DNA of 64,000 nucleotides from Paracidovorax avenae ATCC 19860 (GCF_000176855.2 NC_015138.1:2976001-3040000); one strand, 5' to 3'. Shown: positions 9,864 to 19,507, numbered from the stretch's first letter. Program-made: numbers and translations. Notes: generated by a model from the letters alone, not told the origin.

Positions 9864-12800
9864 TCAGCTGTTGATCTGCGCCCAGAGTTTGTCCAGGCGC
9901 TTCACGCTCACGGGCTGCGGCGTGCGAAGCTCCTGTGCGAAGAAGCTCACCCGCAGTTCCTCCAGCAACCAGCGGAATTCCTGCATGCGCGCATCCACCT
10001 GCCCCTTGCGCTCGGCCACGAGCCGCCAGTAGCGCTGCTCCTGGGGGCGCAGTTCCGCGAGCCGCGTGGCGTCGCGTGCAGCATCGGCTCGCACCTTGTC
10101 CAGGCGCAGGGTGATGGCCTTCAGATAGCGCGGGAAGTGCGCGAGCTGCGACCAGGGCGCCACCGCCAGGAAGTTCTTCGGCATGAGCCGTTGCAGTTGC
10201 TGCTGCGCATCCTGCGTGGCCTCGGGCGCGCCTTTCGTGTCCTTGATCTTGCGTGCCGCCGCAGCGTATTCGAGCAGGATCGCACCGGCCAGGCGCGCGA
10301 CTTCATTGGCAATCAGCGTGAGCCGGCCGCGGCCCTCCTGCACGCGGCGCTGGAAGTCGGCCTCGGTCGTGGGCAGGGGATCGACCAGGAAGGCGCGGTC
10401 CAGCGCCACATCGATGACCTGTGCGCGCAGCTCTTCCTGCGTACCCAGCGGCATGTAGGCGACCGCCATCTTTTGCAGGTCCGGAATGTTCTTTTCCAGG
10501 TACTTGAGCGCGTCCTTGATCTGCAGCGCGAACAGGCGGCGCAGGCCCGCGCGGTGGCGCGCCGCGGCCACGCCGGGTTCGTCGAACACTTCGATGGTCA
10601 CGGCATCGCCGCCATCGATGAGTGCCGGGAAGCCGATCAGCGTCTGTCCGCCCTTGCGGATCTCCATGAGTTCGGGCAGCTCGCCGAAGGTCCAGGCCGT
10701 GTAGCGCTGGCCCGCCGGCACGGCTGCCGGGGCGGGAGCGGCCGCCGGACCGCCGCTGGGCGGTTTGCCGGCGGCGGAAGCCGCACGGCTGTCCGCAGGC
10801 CTGCCCTGCGCGCCACCCTTGCCGGGTCGCGCAGCCGGGGCCGTTTCCGCAGGCGACGCGTCGCCCCCGGTCTCCGGCGCGGAACCTGCGAGCTTGAGCC
10901 CCGCCAAAGCCTGGAACGCGCCCCGGGCCTTGGCCCCCCATTCGGCCTTGAGCGCACCCAGGTTGCGCCCCTGGCCGAGCTGCCGGCCGTCTTCGTGGAC
11001 CACGCGAAAGTTCATGAACAGGTGCGGACTGAGCATGTCGAGCTTGAAGTCGGCCCGCTTCACGTCCAGCGAGGTCTCGTCACGCACCTGCTTGAGCAGC
11101 ACGTCCACCAGGCTGCCCTGCCCGAAGCGCTCGGGCGTGCCGAGCAGTTCGGCCAGGCGCGCGGCATTGTCCGGCAGGGGCACGAAACGGCTGCGCGGGC
11201 GCTGCGGCAGGCTCTTGAGCAGCGCCTGGATCTTGTCCTTGAGCATACCCGGCACCAGCCATTCGCAGCGCTCTTCGCTGACCTGGTTGAGCACGAAGAG
11301 CGGCACCGTGACGGTGACGCCGTCACGCGGGTCGCCGGGCTCGTGCAGGTAGGTGGCCGCGCAATCCACCCCGCCCAGCCGGACCATGCGCGGGAAGGCG
11401 CTGGTGGTGATGCCGGCAGCCTCGTGGCGCATCAGTTCGTCGCGCGTGAGCTTGAGCAGGTCCGGTTTCGCGCGGCTGGCCTCGCGGTACCAGGATTCGA
11501 AATCGGCGCCAGTGCAGATGTCGGCAGGCACCTGCTGGTCGTAGAAGGCGTAGATGAGCTCCTCGTCCACCAGCACGTCCTGCCGGCGCGACTTGTGCTC
11601 CAGTTCCTCCACCTTGGCGATCAGCTTGCGGTTGGCCGGCAGGAACGGCAGGCGCCGCTCCCAGTCCTGGGGCCACTGGTCGCCGACCAGCGCTTCGCGC
11701 AGGAAGATTTCGCGCGCAGTGCGCGGGTCCACCTTGCCGAAGTTCACGCGCCGGTTGTTGTAGATGACGATGCCATAGAGGGTGGCGCGCTCCAGCGCCG
11801 TCACCTGCGCTGACTTGCGTTCCCAGTGCGGGTCCAGCATCTGCTTCTTGAGCAGGTGGCCGCCCATTTCCTCGATCCACTGCGGCTCGATGGCCGCGAT
11901 GCCGCGCCCGAACAGGCGCGTGGTCTCGACCAGTTCCGCCGCCACGATCCAGCGCCCGGGCTTCTTCGACAGGTGCGCCCCGGGATGCTTGTAGAACTTG
12001 ATGCCGCGCGCGCCAAGGTACCAGTCCTCTTCCTCGCTCTTCACGCCGATGTTGCCGAGCAGTCCGGCGAGCATGGACCGGTGGATCTGTTCGTAGCTGG
12101 CCGGCTGGATGTTCAGGCGCCAGCGGTGCTCGGTGACCACCGTGAGCAATTGCGTGTGGATGTCGCGCCACTCGCGCAGCCGCCGCACGCTGATGAAGTT
12201 CTGGCGCAGCAGCGATTCGTATTGCCGGTTGCTGAGTTTGTGGGTAGGCGTGGGGACCGGCACGGACGCCGCAGCGGCCGTTGCGGGTGCGGCCGCGTCG
12301 GCACTGCCGCGCGCCTGGCGCTGCGCCACCGGCAGCACGGCCTGCGAGGGCGCGCCCTTGCGCGCGGCATCGCGCTGCGCCCGAGCGGACGGCAGGCTCG
12401 GCGCGCCGCCACGGGCTTCGTTGATCCACTTCCAGAGCTTGAGGTAGCCGCTGAATTCGCTCTTCTCGTCGTCGAATTTGGCGTGCGCCTGGTCGGCCTG
12501 CTGCTGGGCCTCGAGCGGCCGGTCGCGCACGTCCTGCACCGACAGGGCCGAGGCGATCACCAGCACCTCATCCAGCGCCTGGCGGTCGCGCGCCTCCAGG
12601 ATCATGCGGCCGACGCGCGGATCGAGCGGCAGGCGCGAGAGCTCCACGCCCATGGGTGTGAGTTCGTTGGCATCGTCCACCGCGCCCAGTTCGGCCAGCA
12701 GCTGGTAGCCGTCTGCGATGGCCCGGCCCGAGGGGGCCTCGATGAACGGGAACTGCGCCACATCCCCCAGGTGCAGCGACTTCATGCGCAGGATCACGCC

Positions 12801-14027
12801 CGCCAGCGAGGAGCGCAAGATTTCCGGGTCGGTGAAGCGCGGCCGGCCGTTGAAGTCGGGTTCGTCGTAGAGCCGGATGCAGATGCCGTTGGCGATCCGG
12901 CCGCAACGGCCCGCCCGCTGGTTGGCCGCCGCCTGGCTCACGGGCTCGATCAGCAACTGCTCGACCTTGCTGCGGAAGCTGTAGCGCTTCACGCGCGCGG
13001 TGCCGGCGTCGATCACGTAGCGGATGCCCGGCACCGTGAGCGAGGTTTCGGCCACGTTGGTGGCCAGCACGATGCGGCGGCCGGTGTGGCCTTCGAAGAT
13101 CCGATCCTGCTCGGCCTGCGAGAGGCGCGCGAACAGCGGCAGCACCTCGGCGCCGCGCATAACCGGCTGGTGGGCCAGGTGCTTGCGCAGGTGGTCGGCA
13201 GCTTCGCGGATCTCGCGCTCGCCGGGCAGGAAGACAAGGATGTCGCCCGCCGCGTTGCCGGCCCAGAGTTCGTCCACGCCATCGGCGATGGCTTCGTTCA
13301 GGCCATAGTCGCGGCTGTCCTCGAAGGGCCGGTACCGCTGCTCCACAGGGAACGTGCGGCCGGACACGTAGATGACGGGTGCGGGCCCCTTGGCCGACTC
13401 GAAATGCTTCGCGAACCGCTCTGCATCGATGGTGGCCGAGGTGACCACGATCTTCAGGTCGGGCCGGCGCGGCAGGATCTGGCGCAGGTAGCCGAGCAGG
13501 AAGTCGATGTTCAGGCTGCGTTCGTGCGCCTCGTCGATGATGATGGTGTCGTAGGCGGTCAGCAGCGGGTCGGTCTGCGTTTCCGCCAGCAGGATGCCGT
13601 CCGTCATCAGTTTGACGGAGGCATCGCGCGACAGGCGGTCCTGGAAGCGCACCTTGTAGCCCACGACGTCGCCCAGCGGCGTCTGCAGCTCTTCGGCGAT
13701 GCGCTTGGCGACGCTGCTCGCCGCGATCCGCCGCGGCTGCGTGTGGCCGATCAGGCGGCCCTTCTCACCCGGTTTGGCATTGCATTTGCCGCGGCCGAGC
13801 GCCAGCGCGATCTTGGGCAGCTGCGTGGTCTTGCCCGAGCCGGTCTCGCCGCAGACGATGATGACCTGGTGCGCCTGCATGGCGGCCATGATCTCTTCGC
13901 GCTTGCCCGATACCGGCAGGCCGGGCGGGAAGTCGATGCGCAGCGGTGCTGCCTGGGCCTCACGGCGTGGCGGTGCGGACGGGGCGGGCTGGGGGGTGGG
14001 GGATTTCGGGGGCGCGGAACCTGTCAT
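9864..14027 (-). CDS. hrpA: ATP-dependent RNA helicase HrpA (DEAH box)
   Basis: Very large (about 1387 residues) DEAH-box helicase of the HrpA family, known to act on RNA; unrelated to hrp secretion genes. In order: Pro-rich N-terminus, Walker A GETGSGKTTQ near 58, TQPRRIAA, the DEAH motif in IIIDEAHERSLNIDFLLGYL, SATIDAERF, the motif VI region NQRAGRCGRI, a helical and OB-type middle, and the long bacterial C-terminal DUF3418 region. An Ala/Gly/Pro-rich insert occurs near the middle of that C-terminal half. The start MTGSAPPK was chosen; upstream codons to 14267 are Arg-rich and lack similarity. Confidence 0.95.
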   Translation of the reverse strand: MTGSAPPKSPTPQPAPSAPPRREAQAAPLRIDFPPGLPVSGKREEIMAAMQAHQVIIVCGETGSGKTTQLPKIALALGRGKCNAKPGEKGRLIGHTQPRRIAASSVAKRIAEELQTPLGDVVGYKVRFQDRLSRDASVKLMTDGILLAETQTDPLLTAYDTIIIDEAHERSLNIDFLLGYLRQILPRRPDLKIVVTSATIDAERFAKHFESAKGPAPVIYVSGRTFPVEQRYRPFEDSRDYGLNEAIADGVDELWAGNAAGDILVFLPGEREIREAADHLRKHLAHQPVMRGAEVLPLFARLSQAEQDRIFEGHTGRRIVLATNVAETSLTVPGIRYVIDAGTARVKRYSFRSKVEQLLIEPVSQAAANQRAGRCGRIANGICIRLYDEPDFNGRPRFTDPEILRSSLAGVILRMKSLHLGDVAQFPFIEAPSGRAIADGYQLLAELGAVDDANELTPMGVELSRLPLDPRVGRMILEARDRQALDEVLVIASALSVQDVRDRPLEAQQQADQAHAKFDDEKSEFSGYLKLWKWINEARGGAPSLPSARAQRDAARKGAPSQAVLPVAQRQARGSADAAAPATAAAASVPVPTPTHKLSNRQYESLLRQNFISVRRLREWRDIHTQLLTVVTEHRWRLNIQPASYEQIHRSMLAGLLGNIGVKSEEEDWYLGARGIKFYKHPGAHLSKKPGRWIVAAELVETTRLFGRGIAAIEPQWIEEMGGHLLKKQMLDPHWERKSAQVTALERATLYGIVIYNNRRVNFGKVDPRTAREIFLREALVGDQWPQDWERRLPFLPANRKLIAKVEELEHKSRRQDVLVDEELIYAFYDQQVPADICTGADFESWYREASRAKPDLLKLTRDELMRHEAAGITTSAFPRMVRLGGVDCAATYLHEPGDPRDGVTVTVPLFVLNQVSEERCEWLVPGMLKDKIQALLKSLPQRPRSRFVPLPDNAARLAELLGTPERFGQGSLVDVLLKQVRDETSLDVKRADFKLDMLSPHLFMNFRVVHEDGRQLGQGRNLGALKAEWGAKARGAFQALAGLKLAGSAPETGGDASPAETAPAARPGKGGAQGRPADSRAASAAGKPPSGGPAAAPAPAAVPAGQRYTAWTFGELPELMEIRKGGQTLIGFPALIDGGDAVTIEVFDEPGVAAARHRAGLRRLFALQIKDALKYLEKNIPDLQKMAVAYMPLGTQEELRAQVIDVALDRAFLVDPLPTTEADFQRRVQEGRGRLTLIANEVARLAGAILLEYAAAARKIKDTKGAPEATQDAQQQLQRLMPKNFLAVAPWSQLAHFPRYLKAITLRLDKVRADAARDATRLAELRPQEQRYWRLVAERKGQVDARMQEFRWLLEELRVSFFAQELRTPQPVSVKRLDKLWAQINS

Positions 14028-14233
14028 AGAGACCCGCATTATCCGAACGATCCGTTGGCGTGGTGCAACGCAGGCCATCCCGCAGCCTTGCGCGCACGCG
14101 GCGGTACCGGGGAAAATCCGCCGCGTCGCCTGCGCCGGCCTGCCCTGGCCCGCCTTCGACCTGCATCCGCCCCATTTCGCCGCGGCAACGAGCAACCTTG
14201 CCGCGGCACCCCACAGGACAGGAGCTTTCCCCC

Positions 14234-14263
14234 ATGACCCTTTCGTTCCACCGCATCGACTGA
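14234..14263 (+). CDS. possible 9-codon leader peptide
   Basis: Nine-codon frame MTLSFHRID with a strong ribosome site (AGGAG, 10 bases ahead). It ends about 100 bases before a strong terminator hairpin, which itself stands 20 bases before the next gene. This is the layout of an attenuator, but the peptide has no run of identical regulatory codons, so which signal it would read is unknown. Confidence 0.3.
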   Translation: MTLSFHRID

Positions 14264-14360
14264 CCACGGTTCCCCACGCCCCGGCTGGACCGTGTGTTCC
14301 GTTTCACACACCGTCCGGCACGAGGCCGCGCTGCCCTCCCATGGAGTGGCAGGCACGCGA

Positions 14361-14389
14361 AGCCCCGGCCGTCCAGCCGGGGCTTTTTC
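14361..14389 (+). terminator. terminator hairpin immediately upstream of the 80-residue gene
   Basis: Nine-bp stem AGCCCCGGC (14361-14369) with GCCGGGGCT (14376-14384) and a T5 run. It ends only 20 bases before the ATG at 14409, so transcription arriving from the left would stop before that gene unless read through. Confidence 0.8.
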
Positions 14390-14408
14390 GTTGTGAGGAA
14401 CCGCACGC

Positions 14409-14651
14409 ATGAGTGCACAGAAACGCTCCCGCGCCTACGAGGCGGGCCGGGTGAAGGCATTGCGCCGCATGAAGCAGCCGATCGCGCTGCATGTCGAGGC
14501 CAGCGCGCCGCCCCGCAACCCCGTAGCGCGCGCCCTGGCGGCACGCAGCCTGGGCGGCGGCGGAGGACGCCACATCCGCAGCCAGGGCGCACAGCGCCGC
14601 GCCGACCGCATGGCACTGCAGCACGCGCTGCGCAGCGGCTGGGACAGCTGA
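14409..14651 (+). CDS. small basic hypothetical protein
   Basis: 80 residues, rich in Arg and Ala, no signal peptide or membrane helix. The ATG at 14409 follows GAGGAA. Readable segments: AYEAGRVKALRRMKQPIALH at the front, then PRNPVARAL and a Gly5 run followed by RHIRSQGAQRRADRMALQ. The charge pattern suggests a nucleic-acid- or ribosome-associated protein, but this is only composition. A GC-rich hairpin without a T-run follows the stop. The terminator 20 bases ahead makes its transcription unusual. Confidence 0.7.
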   Translation: MSAQKRSRAYEAGRVKALRRMKQPIALHVEASAPPRNPVARALAARSLGGGGGRHIRSQGAQRRADRMALQHALRSGWDS

Positions 14652-14754
14652 GGCCCCGCGCGCCGCCGCCAGGCCTTTGCCGGGCGGCGGCGCCACACCG
14701 ATTCCGTGGACAATGGCAGCACCGGGACGCCCACCGGTCCCATGCCGCGCCGCG

Positions 14755-16110
14755 ATGCCCGTCCCCCTCTCCCCCGATCTCTCCACGTCTTCATCCGCAT
14801 TCCCGATGCCGGCCCAGGCCGACCGGCGGCGCCATGTCGCCGTGATCGGCGCAGGCATCGTGGGCACGGCATGCGCGATCGAGATCCTGCGCACCGGCCG
14901 CTCCGTGACGCTGCTCGATCCCCATGCGCCCGGCGGGCCGGAAGCGACGAGCTACGGCAACGCCGGCTGGCTGTCGTCCCATTCCATCCTCCCACCGTCC
15001 GGCCCGGGCATGTGGAAGCAGTTGCCGGGCTATCTGCTGGATCCGCAGGGTCCGCTCACCGTGCGCTGGGGCTACCTGCCCCGCGCCCTGCCCTGGCTCT
15101 GGCGCTTCCTGCGTTCCGGTCGCACGCCGGCCCGGGTGGCCCGCACCGCGCATGCGCTGCGCCAGCTGCTGCGGGACGCGCCAGCGCTGCACGCGCGGCT
15201 GGCGGGCGAAGCCGGCGTGCCGCACCTGGTCGCGCAGCGGGGCCTGCTGCATGTCTATCGCTCGCGCGCGGACTTCGAGGCCGACGCGCTCGGATGGCGC
15301 CTGCGCGGCGAGGAAGGCATCGCCTTCAGGACGCTGGAAGCCGGCGAATTGCGCTCGCAGGAGCCCGAGCTGATGCCGGGCTACGGCTTCGGCGTGCGCG
15401 TCGATGAGGCGGGCCATTGCGCGAACCCGGGCGCCTATCTGGGGGCACTGGCCGCGCATGCCCAGTCCCTGGGTGCGCGCCGCGTCGCCGCACGCGCCAT
15501 CGGCCTGCGCATCGTGTCGGGCCGCCTGGCCGCCGTCCGGACCGACGCGGGCGACATACCGTGCGATGCTGCGGTGATCGCCGCCGGCGCCTACTCCCGC
15601 CCCCTGGCCCGCGACGCGGGTGACCGGGTGTGGCTCGACACCGAACGCGGATACCACGCGATGCTGGACCTGCGCGCCCGGCCGGGCGAAGCGCCGCCTC
15701 CCGGACCGCGCACCTCCACGATGGTGATGGACCGCAAGCTCATCGTCCACCAGATGGAGCACGGCCTGCGCGTGGCGGGCCAGGTGGAGATCGCCGGCCT
15801 GCAGGCAGCGCCGGACTGGCGCCGCGCGCACATCCTGCTGGAGCACCTGTTCACGCTCTACCCCGCCCTGCCGCGCCCTGCGCTGGAAAGCAGTGCCCGG
15901 TTCTGGCTGGGCCGGCGCCCGAGCACCAGCGACGGCCTGCCCTGCATCGGCCCCGCGACGGGTTGCGCGGACGTAATCCACGCCTACGGGCACGGCCATG
16001 TCGGGCTGGGTTCTTCGGCACGCACGGGCCGCGTGGTGGCGCAGCTGCTGGACGGCTGCCCGCCAGAGATCGACATCGTGCCTTTCAGCCCGGGGCGCTG
16101 GCGACGATAA
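14755..16110 (+). CDS. FAD-dependent oxidoreductase, DadA-like
   Basis: Flavoprotein of the DAO/D-amino acid dehydrogenase superfamily, about 451 residues with this start. The Rossmann dinucleotide motif VAVIGAGIVGTACAIEIL lies shortly after the N-terminus, followed by TSYGNAGWLSSHSI, a typical FAD-contact block. The C-terminus has GRRPSTSDGLPCIGP and HAYGHGHVGLGSS. Candidate substrates are D-amino acids or other secondary amines. The start is uncertain: ATGs at 14713, 14755 and 14806 are in frame and none has a strong ribosome site. Confidence 0.85.
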   Translation: MPVPLSPDLSTSSSAFPMPAQADRRRHVAVIGAGIVGTACAIEILRTGRSVTLLDPHAPGGPEATSYGNAGWLSSHSILPPSGPGMWKQLPGYLLDPQGPLTVRWGYLPRALPWLWRFLRSGRTPARVARTAHALRQLLRDAPALHARLAGEAGVPHLVAQRGLLHVYRSRADFEADALGWRLRGEEGIAFRTLEAGELRSQEPELMPGYGFGVRVDEAGHCANPGAYLGALAAHAQSLGARRVAARAIGLRIVSGRLAAVRTDAGDIPCDAAVIAAGAYSRPLARDAGDRVWLDTERGYHAMLDLRARPGEAPPPGPRTSTMVMDRKLIVHQMEHGLRVAGQVEIAGLQAAPDWRRAHILLEHLFTLYPALPRPALESSARFWLGRRPSTSDGLPCIGPATGCADVIHAYGHGHVGLGSSARTGRVVAQLLDGCPPEIDIVPFSPGRWRR

Positions 16111-16201
16111 TCCGGCGCGCACCGCACGGCGCCCGCCTCCCCGACAACCACCGCCTGCCCGACCACGCAGGCTTCCGGCCCCGCCTCTTCATCTTCCCGC
16201 C

Positions 16202-17548
16202 ATGTCCGCTGTCTTCAATTTCACCTTCGTGCCCTGGTTCCGGTCGGTGGCGCCCTACATCCACAAGTTCCGCCACCAGACCTTCGTGATCGCGCTCACG
16301 GGCGAAGCAATCGCGGCCGGCAAGCTGCAGGCGATCGCGCAGGACCTGGCGATGATCCAGGCCATGGGGGTGAAGATCGTGCTGGTGCACGGCTTCCGCC
16401 CGCAGGTGAACGAGCAGCTCGCGGCCAAGGGGCATGCGGCGCGGTATTCGCACGGCATCCGCATCACGGATTCGGTGGCGCTGGACTGCGCGCAGGAAGC
16501 GGCCGGGCAACTGCGCTACGAGATCGAAGCCGCATTCAGCCAGGGGCTGCCCAACACCCCCATGGCGGGCTCCACGGTGCGCGTGATATCGGGCAACTTC
16601 ATCACCGCACGCCCCGTGGGCATCGTGGACGGCGTGGACTTCAAGCATTCGGGGCTGGTGCGCAAGGTGGACGTGGCGGGCATCCGCCGGTCGCTGGAGA
16701 TGGATGCGCTGGTGCTGATCTCGCCGTTCGGCTTTTCGCCCACCGGCGAGGCCTTCAACCTCACGATGGAGGAAGTGGCGACGTCCGTCTCCATCGCGCT
16801 CAAGGCGGACAAGCTCGTGTTCGTCTGCGAGGTGCCGGGCATCCGCACCGACCCCGAGCAGCCCGAAAGCGAGGACAACCCGATCGACACCGAACTGCCG
16901 CTGGCCCAGGCACGGCAGATGCTGGCCCGCGTCCCCCCGGGCCAGAAGCCGACGGACACGGCGTTCTACCTGCAGCACTGCGTGAAGGCCTGCCAGAACG
17001 GCGTGGAGCGCAGCCACATCATCCCGTTCGCGGTAGACGGCGCGCTGCTGCTGGAAATCTACGTGCACGACGGCATCGGCACCATGGTGGTGGACGAAAA
17101 GCTCGAGGAACTGCGCGAGGCCACTCCGGACGACGTGGGCGGCATCCTGCAGCTCATCGAGCCGTTCGAGAAGGACGGCACGCTGGTCAAGCGCGACCGT
17201 ACCGAGATAGAACGCGATGTCGCCAACTACACCATCATCGAGCACGACGGCGTGATCTTCGGCTGTGCCGCGCTCTACCCGTACCCGGAAGCCGGCACGG
17301 CCGAGATGGCCGCCGTCACGGTGTCGCCGCAGAGCCAGGGCACGGGCGACGGGGAAAAGCTGCTCAAGCGCATCGAACAGCGCGCCCGTGCCATGGGCCT
17401 GAAAAGCCTGTTCGTGCTCACCACCCGCACGATGCACTGGTTCATCAAGCGTGGCTTCCAGCCGGTGGACCCGGAGTGGCTGCCTGAGGCCCGCAAGAAG
17501 AAATACAACTGGGACCGTCGCAGCCAGGTGCTGGTGAAAACGCTCTGA
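16202..17548 (+). CDS. argA: amino-acid N-acetyltransferase (N-acetylglutamate synthase)
   Basis: First step of arginine synthesis: acetyl-CoA plus glutamate gives N-acetylglutamate. 448 residues, as in classical ArgA. The N-terminal amino-acid-kinase-like domain (about 20-285) has HKFRHQTFVIALTGE and KIVLVHGFRPQVNEQL; it binds the feedback inhibitor arginine in known homologues. The C-terminal GNAT domain (about 300-445) contains SPQSQGTGDGEKLLKRIE, the acetyl-CoA loop. Convergent with the beta-lactamase gene 18 bp away, with no terminator visible between them. Confidence 0.95.
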   Translation: MSAVFNFTFVPWFRSVAPYIHKFRHQTFVIALTGEAIAAGKLQAIAQDLAMIQAMGVKIVLVHGFRPQVNEQLAAKGHAARYSHGIRITDSVALDCAQEAAGQLRYEIEAAFSQGLPNTPMAGSTVRVISGNFITARPVGIVDGVDFKHSGLVRKVDVAGIRRSLEMDALVLISPFGFSPTGEAFNLTMEEVATSVSIALKADKLVFVCEVPGIRTDPEQPESEDNPIDTELPLAQARQMLARVPPGQKPTDTAFYLQHCVKACQNGVERSHIIPFAVDGALLLEIYVHDGIGTMVVDEKLEELREATPDDVGGILQLIEPFEKDGTLVKRDRTEIERDVANYTIIEHDGVIFGCAALYPYPEAGTAEMAAVTVSPQSQGTGDGEKLLKRIEQRARAMGLKSLFVLTTRTMHWFIKRGFQPVDPEWLPEARKKKYNWDRRSQVLVKTL

Positions 17549-17566
17549 AGTCTTCCTGGGGGACGG

Positions 17567-18493
17567 TCAGCCCTTGGCTGCAGGGGCTGTGCCCTCCAGG
17601 GCCCAGCGTGCGGCCAGCGCGCCGACCCGGGCGAGCGCAGCATCGCGCTGCTCCGCAGGCGCCGGGCTGCCCGTCAGGTAGCAACTCACCATCACCGCAC
17701 CGCGGTCCGGCGGCCAGAACAGGCCGATGTCGTTGCTGGTGCCGCGCGGGCCGGTGCCGGTTTTTTCGCCGATGCGCCAGCCCTCCGGCATGCCGGCCCG
17801 CAGCCGACGGTCGCCGGTGCGGTTGCCCACGAGCCAGGCGAGCATCTGCGCTCTCGCCGCGGAGGACAGCGCCTCCCCCTGGGTGACGGCCCACACGGTG
17901 CGGGCCATGGCACGGGGCGTCGTGGTGTCGCGCACCTCCCCGGGCGGCACATCGTTGAGCGCGGGCTCCATGCGGTCCAGCCGGGTCTGGGAGTCGCCCA
18001 GCGAGCGCAGCCAGGCCGTGAGCCCGAGCGGCCCGCCCTGCGTGCCCAGCAGCAGGTTGGCGGCCGTATTGTCGCTGAGCGTGACGGCTGCCTCGCACAG
18101 TTGCTCCACGGTCATGCCATCGCCGCCCACGTGGCGCTCCGTAGCGGGCGAATACTCCATCAGGTCGGATTTACCGTAGGTGATGCGGCGGTCCAGCCGT
18201 TCCTGCCCCTGGTCCACGCGCCGCAGCACATGGGCCGCCAGCACCAGCTTGAAGGTGCTGCACAGGGGAAACCGCTCATCGCCCCTGTGTGCGCGCTGGC
18301 GCCCGGTGGCCATGTCGAGCAGCGCCACGCCCAGGCGGCCCCCGACCGACGCCTCGATCTCCTGCACCGCGCGGGCGAGCGCATCCGACCCGGAACCCAT
18401 GGATTTCTTGCCCCCGGCCCATGCATCCGGCACCCACGGCGCAGCCGCCCCACACACCGCCGCCACCATCCACGTCCTTCTCAGCATTGCCAT
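17567..18493 (-). CDS. class A beta-lactamase
   Basis: 308-residue serine beta-lactamase. All class A motifs are present: S79-TFK (Ambler S70), S140-DN (S130), E176-PALN (E166) and K244-TG (K234). Cys78 precedes the serine, but no Cys follows KTG at the disulfide position of NMC/KPC-type carbapenemases. The signal peptide MLRRTWMVAAVCGAAAP has a twin-Arg pair and could be Tat or Sec. MAM and M two codons later are alternative starts. The divergent LysR gene suggests inducible expression like penA/penR of Burkholderia. Confidence 0.95.
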   Translation of the reverse strand: MAMLRRTWMVAAVCGAAAPWVPDAWAGGKKSMGSGSDALARAVQEIEASVGGRLGVALLDMATGRQRAHRGDERFPLCSTFKLVLAAHVLRRVDQGQERLDRRITYGKSDLMEYSPATERHVGGDGMTVEQLCEAAVTLSDNTAANLLLGTQGGPLGLTAWLRSLGDSQTRLDRMEPALNDVPPGEVRDTTTPRAMARTVWAVTQGEALSSAARAQMLAWLVGNRTGDRRLRAGMPEGWRIGEKTGTGPRGTSNDIGLFWPPDRGAVMVSCYLTGSPAPAEQRDAALARVGALAARWALEGTAPAAKG

Positions 18494-18506
18494 TTCATCA
18501 CTCCGT

Positions 18507-18518
18507 CATTGAACAATG
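18507..18518. promoter_or_regulatory. dyad in the beta-lactamase/LysR intergenic region
   Basis: CATTG-AA-CAATG, a perfect 5+5 dyad 14 bases upstream of the beta-lactamase start. LysR-type regulators bind such dyads between divergent genes, so it is a candidate operator; it could also be coincidental. Confidence 0.35.
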
Positions 18519-18601
18519 GCCGCAACGATATCGGCCTGCACGGCCGGTGACCATCGACAATAATTGGCGTCTTCCCCCAGAAAAACTTCACCCTCGCGCC
18601 C

Positions 18602-19507
18602 ATGCATCTGCCGCTCAATGCCCTGCGGGCTTTCGAAGTCTCGGCGCGGCACCTGAATCTCACCCGCGCGGCGGAAGAGCTGCACGTGACGCAGACCGCG
18701 GTCAGCCAGCACATCCGCAATCTCGAAGAGCGCCTGGGCAAGCCGCTGTTCCGCAGATTGCCCCGCGGGCTGGCACTCACCGATGAAGGGCTGGCGCTGT
18801 TGCCGGCGCTGGCGGACGCGTTCGGTCGCATCGAGCGCGCACTGGCGCAGTGCAGCGACACGCGCCCGCGCGAGGTGCTCACCGTGGGCGCCGTGGGCAC
18901 CTTCGCCGTGGGATGGCTGCTGCCGCGGCTGCAGGCGTTCCAGCAGCAGTGTCCGTTCGTGGACCTGCGCCTGCTGACCAACAACAACCGGGTGGACCTT
19001 GCGGGCGAAGGGCTGGACTGCGCGATCCGCTTCGGCGACGGCGCCTGGCACGGCACGGAGTCGGACCGCCTGCTGGAAGCGCCCCTCTCGCCCATGTGCT
19101 CGCCCGCGCTCGCCGCTCGGCTGCGCGCGCCGGCCGACCTCGCGCGGGAGCCGCTGCTGCGCTCGTACCGCGCCGATGAATGGGCCGCCTGGTTCGGTGC
19201 AGCGGGCGTGGCATGCCCGGTGGTACGGGGTACGGTATTCGACTCGTCCCTGGCCCTGGCCGAAGCGGCGGCCCAGGGCGCGGGCGCGGCCCTGCTGCCC
19301 GCGCGCCTGTTCGAGCGCGAGTTGCGCCAGGGCCGGCTGGTGCGGCCGTTCCACCACGAGATCGCGCTCGGGGCCTACTGGCTCACGCGCCTGCGGTCGC
19401 GCGCCGCGTCGCCCGCGCTCACGGCTTTCCGGGAATGGCTGCTGCAGGCCTGCGCCGTGGGCGGAGCACCCGTGGAGCCGTCGGCGTCTCCAGCCATGGT
19501 GCCGTAG
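18602..19507 (+). CDS. LysR family regulator, AmpR/PenR-like
   Basis: 301 residues. The winged helix at 1-62 has LNALRAFEVSARHLNLTRAAEELHVTQTAVSQHI, typical of the GcvA/AmpR branch, followed by the two-lobed effector domain (VGAVGTFAVGWLLPRL, DCAIRFGDGAWHG). Divergent from the class A beta-lactamase across a 108-bp gap, so by analogy with AmpR and PenR it probably controls that gene in response to cell-wall fragments (inference). Confidence 0.88.
   Translation: MHLPLNALRAFEVSARHLNLTRAAEELHVTQTAVSQHIRNLEERLGKPLFRRLPRGLALTDEGLALLPALADAFGRIERALAQCSDTRPREVLTVGAVGTFAVGWLLPRLQAFQQQCPFVDLRLLTNNNRVDLAGEGLDCAIRFGDGAWHGTESDRLLEAPLSPMCSPALAARLRAPADLAREPLLRSYRADEWAAWFGAAGVACPVVRGTVFDSSLALAEAAAQGAGAALLPARLFERELRQGRLVRPFHHEIALGAYWLTRLRSRAASPALTAFREWLLQACAVGGAPVEPSASPAMVP

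Noticed and set aside
9864..14027. hrpA as a sign of a type III secretion cluster
   Set aside because: It is the DEAH-box RNA helicase that happens to share the name; no secretion genes are present in the window.
18430..18493. KPC-like disulfide carbapenemase assignment for the beta-lactamase
   Set aside because: Cys78 is present but the residue after KTGT is Gly, not Cys, so the diagnostic disulfide cannot form.
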